A DNA stretch of 28,564 nucleotides. It comes from UBA11164 sp002420085. Its GTDB lineage: Bacteria > Pseudomonadota > Gammaproteobacteria > Xanthomonadales > Xanthomonadaceae. The stretch covers positions 1-28,564 of the forward strand of contig DALYLJ010000021.1 of the NCBI GenBank assembly GCA_031976395.1, written 5' to 3'. Positions within the stretch are counted from its first letter, which is position 1. Each line of letters begins with the position of its first letter. A program made the position numbers and the translations under genes. Shown here in pieces: positions 7,898-16,681 of the stretch. The notes beneath the pieces are model-generated. The model was not told the DNA's origin, did no database searches, and saw only the letters and a list, made by a program, of their open reading frames with translations.

Positions 7898-10096
7898 TCA
7901 GTCGATCAGGCCGACCCAGGCACCCTCGCGCCGCTCGCCATTGGCATGGACCTGGGCAGCAAGCTGGGTGTCGGCCTTGAGAGTGTTCAGGGCGTCGGCC
8001 AGGATCGCGGCGGCTTCGCGGGCCAGGGCATCCGGACGTTCGTCGGCCTGTTCGCGCTCGACTTCGGCGACCATCTCGGCGATCCCGCGCTCGCTGGCAT
8101 TGAGGCCATCGTCGGCATTGCCATCGATGCTCGGGGCATCCAGGCCGGCGGCGACACGCTCCTCCTCGCGGGATTTGCGCCGGGCCTCATCGGCCTCACG
8201 TTCGGCACGACGGGTCGCTTCGTGCAGGGAAATCTCCTTGCGGATCCGCTGCTCGCGATAGCGGGCGACATCCTCCGACCACCAGCGGAACTCGACATCG
8301 CTGGCGATCCGCTCGCGGTGGCGTGATTCGAGCAGGGGCAGCAGGGCCGCGAATTCACCCTGGCGGGCGAAGCTGGCGGCCGGAATGCGGGTCCAGGGCA
8401 AGGCGTTGTCGTAGCTGGATTCCCCGAACTCCTCGGCATCCAGGGTGATCGGGAAGCTGATGTCCGGCACCACTCCCTTGTGCTGGGTGCTGCCGCCACT
8501 GATCCGGAAGAACTGGGCGACGGTCAGCTTGACTTGGCCATAGCGCGGGGTTTCGCTGCGCTGGAACCGGTCGAGATCGATCAGGTTCTGGACAGTGCCC
8601 TTGCCATAGGTTGGCTCCCCGATGATCAGGCCCCGGCCGTAGTCCTGGATGGCGGCGGCAAAGATTTCCGAGGCCGACGCCGAGGCACGATTGACCAGGA
8701 CCGCCAGCGGGCCGTCCCAGGCGACCGTGCGGCTGCGGTCGGACTCGACCGAGACCCGGCCGCCGGCTTCACGCACCTGCACGACGGGGCCGGTCTCGAT
8801 GAACAGGCCAGTCAATTCGATCGCTTCGTTCAGCGAACCACCGCCATTGTTGCGCAGATCGACCAGCACGCCATCGACCTGCTGCTCGCGGAATGCGGCC
8901 AGCAGGCGCTCGACGTCGCGGGTCGCCGAGGCATAGTCGGCATCGTTGCGCCGGCGGGCGTCGAAATCCTGGTAGAAGGTCGGCAGGGTGATGACGCCGA
9001 TCCGCTGGCGCTGCTTCGGGACACCGGTTTCGATCTCGATCACCGAGGACTTGGCGGCCTGTTCTTCCAGGCGCACCTTCTGACGGACCAGGGTGACCCG
9101 CTGGTAGGGACCGTCGGCGCTGGCCTCGGCCGGCAGCACATCGACCCGCACGACACTGTCCTTCGGGCCACGGATCAGTTCGACGACGTCGTCGATGCGC
9201 CAGCCGACCACATCCTGCATGGCGCCCTTTTCGCCCTGGCCGACGGCACCGATGCGATCGCCCGGCTTGATCTTGCCCGACAGGGCGGCCGGCCCGCCCG
9301 GAACGATCGACCGGACCACCACGAACTCGTCGAGCCGCTGGAGCACGGCGCCGATGCCTTCCAGCGACAGGCTCATGGCGATGTTGAAGTTCTCGGAACT
9401 GCGCGGGGTCAGGTAGCCGGTATGCGGCTCGATCGCCTCGGCATAGGCATTCATCAGGGACTGGAAGACATCCTCGCTCTTGATCTCGCCGACCCGCTCG
9501 GCCAGGGTTGCGTAGCGCTTGTCGAGGGTCTTGCGAATCTGCTCGGGCTTGCGCCCGGCCAGCTTCAGTCGCAACCAGTCGTTCTTGATGTACTGCCGCC
9601 AGACTTCGGTCATGGCCGTTTCGTCGGCGGGCCAGGGCAGATCCTCGCGGTCGTACCGGAAGTTTTCCTCGCGATCGAAGTCGAAGTCGCCTTCGAGTTG
9701 CTTGCGGGCCTTGGCCACCCGCTCGGCAACCCGCTGCCGGTAGACGTTGTAGATCTCGAATGCCGGCTGCACCTGACCCATGCGAATGGCATCGTCGAGG
9801 GCGTGGCGGTAGCGCTCGAAACGCGCGATGTCGGTTTGCAGGAAGAACAGCCGCTGGCCATCCAGCGATTCCAGGAAACGGCGGTGGATTTCCGCCGAAA
9901 GGCTGTCATCGAGCGGACGCGGGCTGTAGTGGTAGCGACTGCTGCTGAGCAATCCATGCAGCATGCGCGCGGTCTGGCCGTGGTCTGCGGTTGGCGCCAG
10001 GGGCAGCGGCGAGGCGCTCTCGACGCTGGCGAGCGCCGCAGGCTGTGCGGCGATCAGCAGTAGTGCCAGGACGGTTGAAAACAGACGGTTCGGCAT
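7898..10096 (-). CDS. prc: Carboxy-terminal processing protease Prc (tail-specific protease)
   Basis: The 732-residue periplasmic S41A serine protease has a signal peptide (about 1-23, ending AAL-A), an N-terminal helical Prc domain (about 40-230), and a PDZ domain around 235-325. The S41 core and the C-terminal extension of E. coli Prc/Tsp follow. The catalytic set is S474 in SASASE, D485, and K499 in TYGKGTVQ, with the same spacing as E. coli S452, D463 and K477. Prc trims or degrades envelope proteins with exposed C-termini, including peptidoglycan hydrolases and PBP3. The ATG has a clear GAGAGGAA site upstream. It follows lipA after a hairpin and a 125-base gap, so it probably has its own promoter. 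I could not pick a convincing one. Confidence 0.95.
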   Translation of the reverse strand: MPNRLFSTVLALLLIAAQPAALASVESASPLPLAPTADHGQTARMLHGLLSSSRYHYSPRPLDDSLSAEIHRRFLESLDGQRLFFLQTDIARFERYRHALDDAIRMGQVQPAFEIYNVYRQRVAERVAKARKQLEGDFDFDREENFRYDREDLPWPADETAMTEVWRQYIKNDWLRLKLAGRKPEQIRKTLDKRYATLAERVGEIKSEDVFQSLMNAYAEAIEPHTGYLTPRSSENFNIAMSLSLEGIGAVLQRLDEFVVVRSIVPGGPAALSGKIKPGDRIGAVGQGEKGAMQDVVGWRIDDVVELIRGPKDSVVRVDVLPAEASADGPYQRVTLVRQKVRLEEQAAKSSVIEIETGVPKQRQRIGVITLPTFYQDFDARRRNDADYASATRDVERLLAAFREQQVDGVLVDLRNNGGGSLNEAIELTGLFIETGPVVQVREAGGRVSVESDRSRTVAWDGPLAVLVNRASASASEIFAAAIQDYGRGLIIGEPTYGKGTVQNLIDLDRFQRSETPRYGQVKLTVAQFFRISGGSTQHKGVVPDISFPITLDAEEFGESSYDNALPWTRIPAASFARQGEFAALLPLLESRHRERIASDVEFRWWSEDVARYREQRIRKEISLHEATRRAEREADEARRKSREEERVAAGLDAPSIDGNADDGLNASERGIAEMVAEVEREQADERPDALAREAAAILADALNTLKADTQLAAQVHANGERREGAWVGLID

Positions 10097-10203
10097 ATCG
10101 ATTCCTCTCGTGAGCGTCCGGACGGGGCGGCGCCGCTTCTACGGTGCCTGATCCGGCGCGGTCGTGCTATCTGCCATAGGTAACTCGGCCGGGCTGTGCG
10201 AAA

Positions 10204-10226
10204 CCTGAACCCAGCGGCGGTTCAGG
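10204..10226 (-). terminator. Hairpin at the end of lipA
   Basis: CCTGAACC at 10204-10211 and GGTTCAGG at 10219-10226 form a perfect 8-base stem with a 7-base loop. On the minus strand the stem is followed by TTT and then C/G-rich sequence. The lipA TGA (10224-10222) lies inside the stem. It could be a weak intrinsic terminator between lipA and prc, or a 3'-end stability hairpin. Confidence 0.5.
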
Positions 10227-11220
10227 TGGTAAAGCCGGCCTCGGCGGCCATTCGGTCGGCGTGGTAGGACGAGCGGACCATCGGCCCGGAGGCGACGTGG
10301 GTGAACCCGAGCTGGTAGCCCAGGGCTTCCAGTTCGGCGAACTCCTCCGGCGTCCAGTAGCGCATCACCGGGTGGTGATGCGGGGTTGGCTGAAGATACT
10401 GGCCGATGGTGACCATATCGACCGCATGCCGGCGCAGGTCGGCCAGGGCCTCGGCCACCTGATCATGGGTCTCGCCGAGGCCGAGCATGATGCCGGACTT
10501 GGTCGGGATGCTCGGGTGGTTGTCCTTGAATCGGCGCAACAAGGTCAACGACCACGAGTAGTCGGCACCGGGACGGACATTCCGATACAGCGGCTCGACC
10601 GTCTCAAGGTTGTGGTTGAACACATCCGGTGGCTGTCCGGCGAGCAGTTCCAGGGCACGTTCCATGCGACCCTTGCCCCGGAAGTCGGGGGTGAGTATCT
10701 CGATCCGGGTCGCCGGCGAGCGCGTCCGGATCGCGGCGATGCAGGCGGCGAAATGACCGGCTCCACCGTCGCGCAGGTCGTCGCGATCGACCGAGGTGAC
10801 CACCACGTAACGCAGGCCCATGTCGGCGATGGTTTCCGCCAATCGCTCGGGCTCGCCGGGATCGGGCGGCTTCGGGCGGCCGTGGGCGACATCGCAGAAC
10901 GAACAACGCCGGGTGCAGACTTCGCCCAGGATCATGAAAGTGGCGGTGCCGTGACTGAAACACTCGTGGATGTTCGGGCAACTCGCCTCCTCGCAGACGG
11001 TCACCAGGCGATTGGCGCGCAGCCGGGACTTGAGTTGGGCCACGGCATTGCCGGACGGCAACCGGACCCGGATCCAGCCGGGTTTGCGCAGGGCCGGAGC
11101 ATCGGAGAAGTGGACCGGGCTGCGGGCGATCTTGTCCTCGCCGAGTTGCTTGATGCCGACTGCCGGGCCGGTGGCATCGACGACGGCGAGCGGTATGTGC
11201 CGGGTGCTGGGTTCGGACAT
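10222..11220 (-). CDS. lipA: Lipoyl synthase LipA
   Basis: The 332-residue radical SAM enzyme inserts two sulfurs into octanoyl groups on lipoyl-dependent proteins (pyruvate and 2-oxoglutarate dehydrogenases, glycine cleavage H protein). The auxiliary cluster motif CX4CX5C is C76, C81 and C87. The radical SAM motif CX3CX2C is C102, C106 and C109 (CTRRCSFC). The conserved C-terminal RSSYHA supplies the serine ligand of the auxiliary cluster. Length is normal. The gene starts 33 bases after the lipB stop, completing the ybeD-lipB-lipA order known from many Gammaproteobacteria. Each turnover sacrifices the auxiliary cluster, so this enzyme draws on cellular sulfur supply. Confidence 0.97.
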   Translation of the reverse strand: MSEPSTRHIPLAVVDATGPAVGIKQLGEDKIARSPVHFSDAPALRKPGWIRVRLPSGNAVAQLKSRLRANRLVTVCEEASCPNIHECFSHGTATFMILGEVCTRRCSFCDVAHGRPKPPDPGEPERLAETIADMGLRYVVVTSVDRDDLRDGGAGHFAACIAAIRTRSPATRIEILTPDFRGKGRMERALELLAGQPPDVFNHNLETVEPLYRNVRPGADYSWSLTLLRRFKDNHPSIPTKSGIMLGLGETHDQVAEALADLRRHAVDMVTIGQYLQPTPHHHPVMRYWTPEEFAELEALGYQLGFTHVASGPMVRSSYHADRMAAEAGFTT

Positions 11221-11253
11221 GGTGGCGATAGCCTTGACGGGACGGCGTTCAGA

Positions 11254-11958
11254 TCAGGCGCAGAAGTCGGGACCGGTTTCGGTCCATTCGGGCGTGAGGC
11301 CGAGTCGGGTCGACAGGGCCTCGACCAGGGCGGTCTTGACAGTGTCGAGCCGCGATGGACCGCCCAAGTCTAGCACCGAGGTCACGTGCAACCCTTCATA
11401 GCCGCAGGGGTTGATCCGGGAGAACGGCTCCAGATCCATGGCGACATTGAAGGCCAGGCCATGGAAACTGCATCCGCGCCGGACCCGCAGCCCCAGGGCC
11501 ATCACCTTGGCGCCGGCAACGTAGATGCCGGGTGCGCCGGGCGTGCGCTCGCCGTGGATGTTCCAGTCGGCCAGGACATCGATCACCGCCTGTTCGATCC
11601 GACAGACCAGGTCGCGCACCCCCAGCTTGAGACGGCGCAGATCGATCAAGGGATAGGCGACCACCTGTCCAGGGCCGTGATAGGTGACCTGGCCGCCACG
11701 ATCGACGTGCAGCACCGGGATGTCGCCAGGAAACAGGACATGTTCGGTGCGGCCGGCCTGACCGAGGGTGAACACCGGGTCGTGCTCGACCAGCCACAGT
11801 TCGTCCGGGCTGTGTTCGTCGCGCCGATCGGTGTAGCGCTGCATGGCACGCCACACCGGTTCGTAGGGCTGCCGGCCGAGATCGCGCACCCGGCAGCGCG
11901 TCGCTGGCTGTCCGAGCGTGTTCGACGGGAGGGCTTCGCAGGCGGTCACAGCGTCCAT
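11254..11958 (-). CDS. lipB: Octanoyltransferase LipB
   Basis: The 234-residue cytosolic enzyme moves octanoyl from acyl carrier protein to lipoyl domains, making the substrate of LipA. The catalytic pair is K151 (GAKVMALG) and C185 (RINPCG). Their spacing of 34 residues equals that of the K142/C176 pair in M. tuberculosis LipB. The stretch RRGCSFHGLAFNVAMDL is typical. The ATG at 11958 overlaps the end of ybeD by 13 bases and has GGAGGTGAA directly before it, inside ybeD. The match to other LipB proteins begins only near residue 23, so there are about 20 extra N-terminal residues. The GTG at codon 4 would have more normal spacing from the ribosome binding site and is a possible alternative start. 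Confidence 0.96.
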   Translation of the reverse strand: MDAVTACEALPSNTLGQPATRCRVRDLGRQPYEPVWRAMQRYTDRRDEHSPDELWLVEHDPVFTLGQAGRTEHVLFPGDIPVLHVDRGGQVTYHGPGQVVAYPLIDLRRLKLGVRDLVCRIEQAVIDVLADWNIHGERTPGAPGIYVAGAKVMALGLRVRRGCSFHGLAFNVAMDLEPFSRINPCGYEGLHVTSVLDLGGPSRLDTVKTALVEALSTRLGLTPEWTETGPDFCA

Positions 11959-12215
11959 TTCACCTCCGGGCGGGCGCGCAGCGCGTGGTGGGCGGCTTCA
12001 TAGTGGTCACGGGTTTCGGCATCGAACTCGACCCGCACCGAGACATAGCGACCGCCGGCCGAACCGCGTACTCGGACGCTGCCGGGGATCACGTTCAGGC
12101 CGGCGCCGGTCAGCGCCTCGGGGACGATCCGTTCCAGACCGGCATCGGCGGCGCCCATGGCGGCGATCTCGAAGCGTCCGGGAAATTGAAAGCCGCGTGG
12201 GCGGTCATCGCTCAT
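11946..12215 (-). CDS. ybeD: DUF493 protein YbeD
   Basis: The 89-residue protein matches the small alpha/beta DUF493 family (YbeD, 87 residues in E. coli), with the pattern FQFPGRFEIAAMG and the C-terminal half VRVRGSAGGRYVSVRVEF. The fold resembles ACT-like regulatory domains. Its function is unknown. It nearly always precedes lipB, as here, with a 13-base overlap that suggests coupled translation. There is no Shine-Dalgarno sequence before the ATG at 12215. Instead a -10 hexamer ends six bases upstream, which points to a leaderless message. Confidence 0.93.
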   Translation of the reverse strand: MSDDRPRGFQFPGRFEIAAMGAADAGLERIVPEALTGAGLNVIPGSVRVRGSAGGRYVSVRVEFDAETRDHYEAAHHALRARPEVKWTL

Positions 12216-12221
12216 GCCGGC

Positions 12222-12250
12222 ATTATCGGGCTTCCGGCGCGGCGACCCAA
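12222..12250 (-). promoter_or_regulatory. Candidate promoter of ybeD-lipB-lipA
   Basis: On the minus strand TTGGGT (12250-12245) is followed by 17 bases and GATAAT (12227-12222), then six bases and the ybeD ATG at 12215. The expected transcription start coincides with the A of the ATG. The same arrangement precedes the S41 protease at 13905. The remainder of the spacer (12251-12360) holds nothing else I recognise. Confidence 0.55.
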
Positions 12251-12360
12251 GCCCTGCGACGGTCCGCGCGGCCGCTGTTCACGGGATGGTCGGGCGATCA
12301 TCGGCCGCTCGGATGTTGGCAGGGCCATTCGGACCGGGGCTTGGGGCGTCGGGTTCAGGG

Positions 12361-13905
12361 TTATTGCCCACTCCGGGCATCGGCTCTGGCTTTCAGTTCG
12401 ACCAGCGCTCGGGCGACGACCGGGTCGTTGTCGGGATCCTCGTCGGGATCGGCGGTCGGGTCACCGAGGTCGGTGTCACCCAGGTCGGACGGACTGTCCG
12501 GCTGCGGCTGCGGTTCCGGCTGCGGTTCGGGTTCGGACGCCGGTGGATCACTGCCCGGCAGGTGGCCGGGCAGATCGCGCTCGCGTGGCTCCGCCAGGGA
12601 CGGCTGGCGATTGCCGAGTTCGATATCGGGTGTGATGCCGCTGGCCTGGATGTCGTGGCCGGCCGGGGTGTAGTAGCGCGCGGTGGTGAGTTTGAGCGAA
12701 TCACCGTTGTCGAGCGGCAGGATGCTCTGCACCGAGCCCTTGCCGAAGCTGCGCTCACCGATCAGCACCGCCCGACCATGATCGCGCAGGGCGCCGGCCA
12801 GCACTTCCGACGCGCTCGCCGAACCGGCGTCGATCAGGACCGCGATCGGGGCACCGCGCAGCAGGTCTCCGGCGTGGGCACGGTAACCGAGATCGGCCAG
12901 CGGCAACCGGCCCTGGGTGCTGACGATGATCGGGTCGTCGAGCTGGGCGGCATCCAGAAAGGCATCGGCAACCTCGACGGCGGCCGTCAGCAGGCCGCCG
13001 GGGTTGCCGCGCAGGTCCAGGACCAGCCCGCGCAAGCCGCCCTCGGCCTGGGCTGCGAGTTCGGAAAGCTGGGCGCGCACGGCGGTCGCGGTATCCCCCT
13101 GGAACACGCTCAGCCGGAGGTAGCCGAAACCCGGTTCGAGCATCCGGGCGCGCACGCTGGTGATCCGGATGATGTCGCGAACCACGTCCAGTTCCAGCGG
13201 CTCGGGCACACCCTCCCGGATCACGGTCAGGCGGATGGCACTGCCCGGAGCACCGCGCAGGGTGGCCACCGCCTGATCCAGGTCGTCGGCCTGGATCGGC
13301 TGGCCGTCGATGGCGATGATCAGGTCGCCGGGGCGGATGCCGGCGCGGGCGGCAGGCGTGTCGTCGATCGGAGCGATCACCAGCAGGCTGCGATCCGGCT
13401 GCTGGACGAGTTCGACCCCGATGCCCTGGTAGGCGCCGGTGGACAGTTCCTCGACCTCGTCGAGCCGCTGGCCGTCGAGATAGGCGCTGTGCGGGTCGAG
13501 ACCGGCGAGCAGACCGCGAATCGCCGCCTGCATCAGGGTTGCGTCGTCGATGTCCTCGACATAGACATCGCGAACGGTACGAAACACTTCGACGAAACGG
13601 CGAATCTCATCGATCGGCACGCGCGAGGGTGCGGGTCTGGATGCCTCCTCGGTTGCGGCTGCAAGGGTCGGCTCGGATGCCGGTGCCGGCTCCGGTGTTG
13701 GCTGCGACCCCTGCTGTTGAGCCGACACCGGCCCGGCCAGCAGAGCCAGCAGCAGGATCGGACCCAGGATGCCCAGGTTCGGCCGGCGGGATCGTGCGGC
13801 GGGCGCGGCCAGCGCTGCAGGCCCGCCCGAACACGGATCGGGCCGACCCGGCAGGAGGCGATCGGGGGAACCGGTCTGCACCACGCGAGCGGAGGCGACG
13901 TTCAT
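12361..13905 (-). CDS. S41 family C-terminal processing peptidase (CtpA type)
   Basis: The 514-residue periplasmic serine protease has a hydrophobic signal or anchor at about residues 44-62 (ILGPILLLALLAGPVSA), a Pro/Ala linker, and an S41 N-terminal helical segment (95-150). A PDZ domain (about 160-235) and the S41 core follow. The catalytic set is S364 in SASASE, D375, and K389 in SFGKGSVQ, at the same +11 and +25 spacing as in Prc. It differs from Prc in domain size and is the CtpA branch often found beside envC. Two features are unusual: about 40 residues before the signal core, and a long acidic Pro-rich tail (about 440-495, with repeated PEPQ and DPD units). I chose the ATG at 13905 because the frame further upstream enters envC. 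Hydrolase or lipoprotein turnover in the envelope is the likely role. Confidence 0.92.
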   Translation of the reverse strand: MNVASARVVQTGSPDRLLPGRPDPCSGGPAALAAPAARSRRPNLGILGPILLLALLAGPVSAQQQGSQPTPEPAPASEPTLAAATEEASRPAPSRVPIDEIRRFVEVFRTVRDVYVEDIDDATLMQAAIRGLLAGLDPHSAYLDGQRLDEVEELSTGAYQGIGVELVQQPDRSLLVIAPIDDTPAARAGIRPGDLIIAIDGQPIQADDLDQAVATLRGAPGSAIRLTVIREGVPEPLELDVVRDIIRITSVRARMLEPGFGYLRLSVFQGDTATAVRAQLSELAAQAEGGLRGLVLDLRGNPGGLLTAAVEVADAFLDAAQLDDPIIVSTQGRLPLADLGYRAHAGDLLRGAPIAVLIDAGSASASEVLAGALRDHGRAVLIGERSFGKGSVQSILPLDNGDSLKLTTARYYTPAGHDIQASGITPDIELGNRQPSLAEPRERDLPGHLPGSDPPASEPEPQPEPQPQPDSPSDLGDTDLGDPTADPDEDPDNDPVVARALVELKARADARSGQ

Positions 13906-13911
13906 CGACGG

Positions 13912-13940
13912 ATTATCCGCCTGGCCCGGCAATAAGCCAA
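13912..13940 (-). promoter_or_regulatory. Candidate promoter of the S41 protease, leaderless geometry
   Basis: On the minus strand TTGGCT (13940-13935) is followed by 17 bases and GATAAT (13917-13912), then six bases and the ATG at 13905. It lies wholly in the 55-base gap after the envC stop, so the protease can be transcribed separately from gpmI-envC. There is no well-spaced Shine-Dalgarno sequence. Confidence 0.55.
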
Positions 13941-13960
13941 CTCGCAGCCGGTCCCGGTCG

Positions 13961-15142
13961 TCAACGCGGGCGCAGCCAGGAGCGCGGATCGACCGGCCGG
14001 CCGTTGCGCAGCAACTCGAAGTACAGGGCCGGGCGTGGCAGACCGCCGGAATTGCCGACACTGGCGATCGGTTCGCCGGCACCGATCCAGTCGCCGGGTG
14101 ATTTCAGCAGCGCGTCGTTGTTGGCGTACAGGCTCATCCAGCCATCACCGTGATCGAGAATCAGGATCAGCCCGTAGGTCGGCATCCAGTCGGCATAGGC
14201 GACCCGACCATGGGAAATCGCCCGGACCTCGGCGCCCGGCGTGCCGGCGATCAGCCAACCACGGGCCATCCGGCCGTCAGCCAGACGGCCACCGAAACCG
14301 GTCAGCAGGGGGCCGGTCAAAGGCCAGGGCAAGGCCCCCTTGCGCTGATGCAGGGGCCGGCCTTCCTCCAGGGTGCGCGGAACGTCGGCCAGCACATCGC
14401 GCAGACGTTCGAGCAGGGCCGTCAGGCGACGCTGGTCGCGCTCCAGTGCGGCCAGTGCGGCCTGACCCTCGTGCTGACGCGCCTCGATCGCGGCCAGCAC
14501 GCCGGCCCGTTCGTCACGGCGCAGTTCGAGATCGGCCAGATGGGTTTGCTGAGCATCCCTGGCTGCCGCCAGTTCGGTCCGCTCGGCCAACAAGCGCTCG
14601 CCCAATTCGGCCAGGGCGCCCAGTTCATCCATCAGGCTGCGGATGCGGGCGCTGCGATCGTTCTGCACATATCGGTGATAGATCAGCACCCGCGCCAGAT
14701 CGTCGATGCGATCCTGCGCCAGCAGCAGCTTCAACTGTTCGTGTCGACCCAGGGCATAGGCCGAGCGAACCAGGGCCGCGAGGGCCTCGCGCTGGCTGGA
14801 CAGGCGCAGTGACAGGGCGTCGCGCTCGCGTTCCAGACGCGCCGATTCGGCCTCGCGGGTGGCCAATGTGGCTTCGGTGGTGCGCAGCGACTGGACGGCG
14901 GCGGCGACGGCCTGGTCGGCCTCGCGCAGCACCGCCAGAGAATGGTCGCGCTCGCCCTGCAAGCCCTGCTGTTCCGCTGCGATCTCGGCGATTCGCTCGC
15001 GCACGGCCGCCAGTTCGCGCTCGGCTTCGGCCTCGGCGCGGTCGTCGGCGCCGGCAGCGAATGTGGCCAACAGCAACACGGCCACCATCGGTCCTGCCGT
15101 GATCCGGAGGTGATGGCCGCGCGGGCGAATCGACGCAGTCAT
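13961..15142 (-). CDS. envC: EnvC-like murein hydrolase activator
   Basis: The 393-residue exported protein has a signal segment (about 15-32), a long Ala/Glu/Arg coiled coil (about 33-260), and a C-terminal LytM/M23 domain (about 280-393). The LytM metal site is degenerate: the first histidine position reads ARGWLIAG, and the usual HLHFE is ALYFEL. E. coli EnvC shows the same loss, and there it activates the amidases AmiA and AmiB at the division site instead of cutting peptidoglycan. The C-terminal stretch GNSGGLPRPALYFEL is close to the EnvC consensus. It starts 12 bases after the gpmI stop, the conserved gpmI-envC order, and is probably cotranscribed with it. Confidence 0.93.
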   Translation of the reverse strand: MTASIRPRGHHLRITAGPMVAVLLLATFAAGADDRAEAEAERELAAVRERIAEIAAEQQGLQGERDHSLAVLREADQAVAAAVQSLRTTEATLATREAESARLERERDALSLRLSSQREALAALVRSAYALGRHEQLKLLLAQDRIDDLARVLIYHRYVQNDRSARIRSLMDELGALAELGERLLAERTELAAARDAQQTHLADLELRRDERAGVLAAIEARQHEGQAALAALERDQRRLTALLERLRDVLADVPRTLEEGRPLHQRKGALPWPLTGPLLTGFGGRLADGRMARGWLIAGTPGAEVRAISHGRVAYADWMPTYGLILILDHGDGWMSLYANNDALLKSPGDWIGAGEPIASVGNSGGLPRPALYFELLRNGRPVDPRSWLRPR

Positions 15143-15154
15143 GGTCGGGATCGT

Positions 15155-16681
15155 TCAACCCGGCTCGATCAGGGAGCGCCCGGTCATCTCGATCGGGGCG
15201 GTGATCCCGAGCAGGTCGAGCAGGGTCGGGGCGACATCGCGCAAGGCGCCACCGGGACGCAGTCGGGCCGGCCGACCGCAGTAGACCAGCGGCACCGGGC
15301 CGACCGTGTGGGCGGTATGGGCCTGGCCGGTCTCGGCATCGCGCATGCGTTCGAGATTGCCGTGGTCGGCGGTGACGATCAACTCGCCACCGGCGCGTTC
15401 GATCGCCGTGCGCAGATGGCCGAGCGCACGATCGACGGTCTCGGCAGCCAGAATCGCCGCCGACCAGACACCGGTATGGCCGACCATGTCCGGATTGGCG
15501 ATGTTGCAGATGATCAGGTCGTGGCGACCGCTGTCGATCTCGGCGACCAGACGCTCGACCAGTTCCGGACAACTCATTTCCGGTTGCAGGTCATAGGTGG
15601 CCACCTTCGGACTCGGAATCAGGATGCGGGTCTCGCCCGCGACCTCGGCCTCGCGACCGCCGGACAGGAAGAAGGTGACGTGGGCGTACTTCTCGGTCTC
15701 GGCGATCCGTAGCTGGCGCAGGCCGTGCTCGGCCAGCACCTCGCCCAGGGTATGGCGCAGTTGCTCAGGCGGAAAGGCGACCGCCGCCGGCAGCGCAGCA
15801 TCGTACTCGGTCAGGCACACGAAGCTGGCCAGGGCCGGTCGGTGGCGCGGCTGGAAGCCATCGAAGTCGGGGGCGACGAAGGCGGCAGTGATCTGACGCG
15901 CGCGATCGGCACGGAAATTCATGAACACCAGCGCGTCGCCATCACCGACCGGTACGCCATCGCCGATCACGGTCGGCTTGACGAATTCGTCGTTCTCGCC
16001 ACGGGCGTAGGCGTCGGCCAAGGCGGCCGCTGCCGAGTCGGCATGCAGCGGCGACTGGCCGTCGACGATCGCCTGCCAGGCCAGTTCGACCCGATCCCAG
16101 CGTCGATCGCGGTCCATCGCCCAATAGCGTCCACAGACGCTGGCGATGCGGGCGCCGCCGTGCAGGCGACAGGCCGCCTCCAGCCGTTCCAGACTGTCGC
16201 TGGCTGACCTCGGGGGAACATCGCGGCCATCGAGGAAGGCATGCACGGCAACCCGCGCCACCCCGCGTCGGCGAGCCAGTTCCAGCAGGGCGAAGATCTG
16301 CTGCTCATGGCTGTGGACGCCACCCGGAGACAGCAGGCCGAGTACATGCAGCCAACCCGCCTTCGCTGCATCGCAGGCGCCGCACAGTCGGGCGTTCTCG
16401 AAGAAACTGCCGTCCTCGATCGCCGCATCGATCCGGGTCAGATCCTGGTACACCACACGACCGGCGCCGATATTCATGTGTCCGACCTCGGAATTGCCCA
16501 TCTGTCCCTCGGGCAGGCCGACGTGGCGACCCTCGGTGTGGATCAGCGTGTGCGGACATTCGGCCAGCATCCGGTCCCAGTTCGGGGTGTCGGCGGCAGC
16601 GATCGCATCGTCATCGCCGGGCGGGTCGCGATGACCCCATCCGTCGAGGATGAGCAGAACCAGGGGCTTCGGTCGTGGCAT
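15155..16681 (-). CDS. gpmI: 2,3-bisphosphoglycerate-independent phosphoglycerate mutase
   Basis: The 508-residue cytosolic enzyme interconverts 3- and 2-phosphoglycerate using two manganese ions. It is an alkaline phosphatase superfamily member with D13 in LILDGWG, the phosphoserine S64 in MGNSEVGH, and the late metal motif TADHGN. The substrate-binding domain lies between about residues 80 and 300, with DGRDVPPRSA visible. Length matches the family (about 510). The ATG at 16681 begins MPRPKPLVLLILDGWG, as in homologues. A longer in-frame extension to 16801 is non-conserved and crosses the divergent promoter region. It heads the gpmI-envC unit. Confidence 0.97.
   Translation of the reverse strand: MPRPKPLVLLILDGWGHRDPPGDDDAIAAADTPNWDRMLAECPHTLIHTEGRHVGLPEGQMGNSEVGHMNIGAGRVVYQDLTRIDAAIEDGSFFENARLCGACDAAKAGWLHVLGLLSPGGVHSHEQQIFALLELARRRGVARVAVHAFLDGRDVPPRSASDSLERLEAACRLHGGARIASVCGRYWAMDRDRRWDRVELAWQAIVDGQSPLHADSAAAALADAYARGENDEFVKPTVIGDGVPVGDGDALVFMNFRADRARQITAAFVAPDFDGFQPRHRPALASFVCLTEYDAALPAAVAFPPEQLRHTLGEVLAEHGLRQLRIAETEKYAHVTFFLSGGREAEVAGETRILIPSPKVATYDLQPEMSCPELVERLVAEIDSGRHDLIICNIANPDMVGHTGVWSAAILAAETVDRALGHLRTAIERAGGELIVTADHGNLERMRDAETGQAHTAHTVGPVPLVYCGRPARLRPGGALRDVAPTLLDLLGITAPIEMTGRSLIEPG

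Noticed and set aside
7881..7907. Direct repeat GATCAGTCGATC at 7881-7892 and 7896-7907 at the prc 3' end
   Set aside because: Two short copies with GATC-rich sequence common in this genome. No array, mobile-element or attachment-site context.
8480..10063. 527-codon plus-strand frame opposite prc
   Set aside because: A shadow frame. The minus strand encodes a Prc with a complete catalytic set and ribosome binding site.
13776..13800. Twin-arginine signal in the S41 protease (SRRPNLG)
   Set aside because: The position normally held by Phe is Asn, and S41 proteases fold after Sec export. I treat it as an ordinary Sec signal or anchor.
12214..13935. 573-codon plus-strand frame opposite the S41 protease
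   Set aside because: Compositionally artificial and opposite a protease with intact Ser-Asp-Lys spacing.
15140..15157. Loss of LytM metal ligands in EnvC as evidence of a pseudogene
   Set aside because: E. coli EnvC has the same degenerate site and is functional as an amidase activator, so this is normal for the family.
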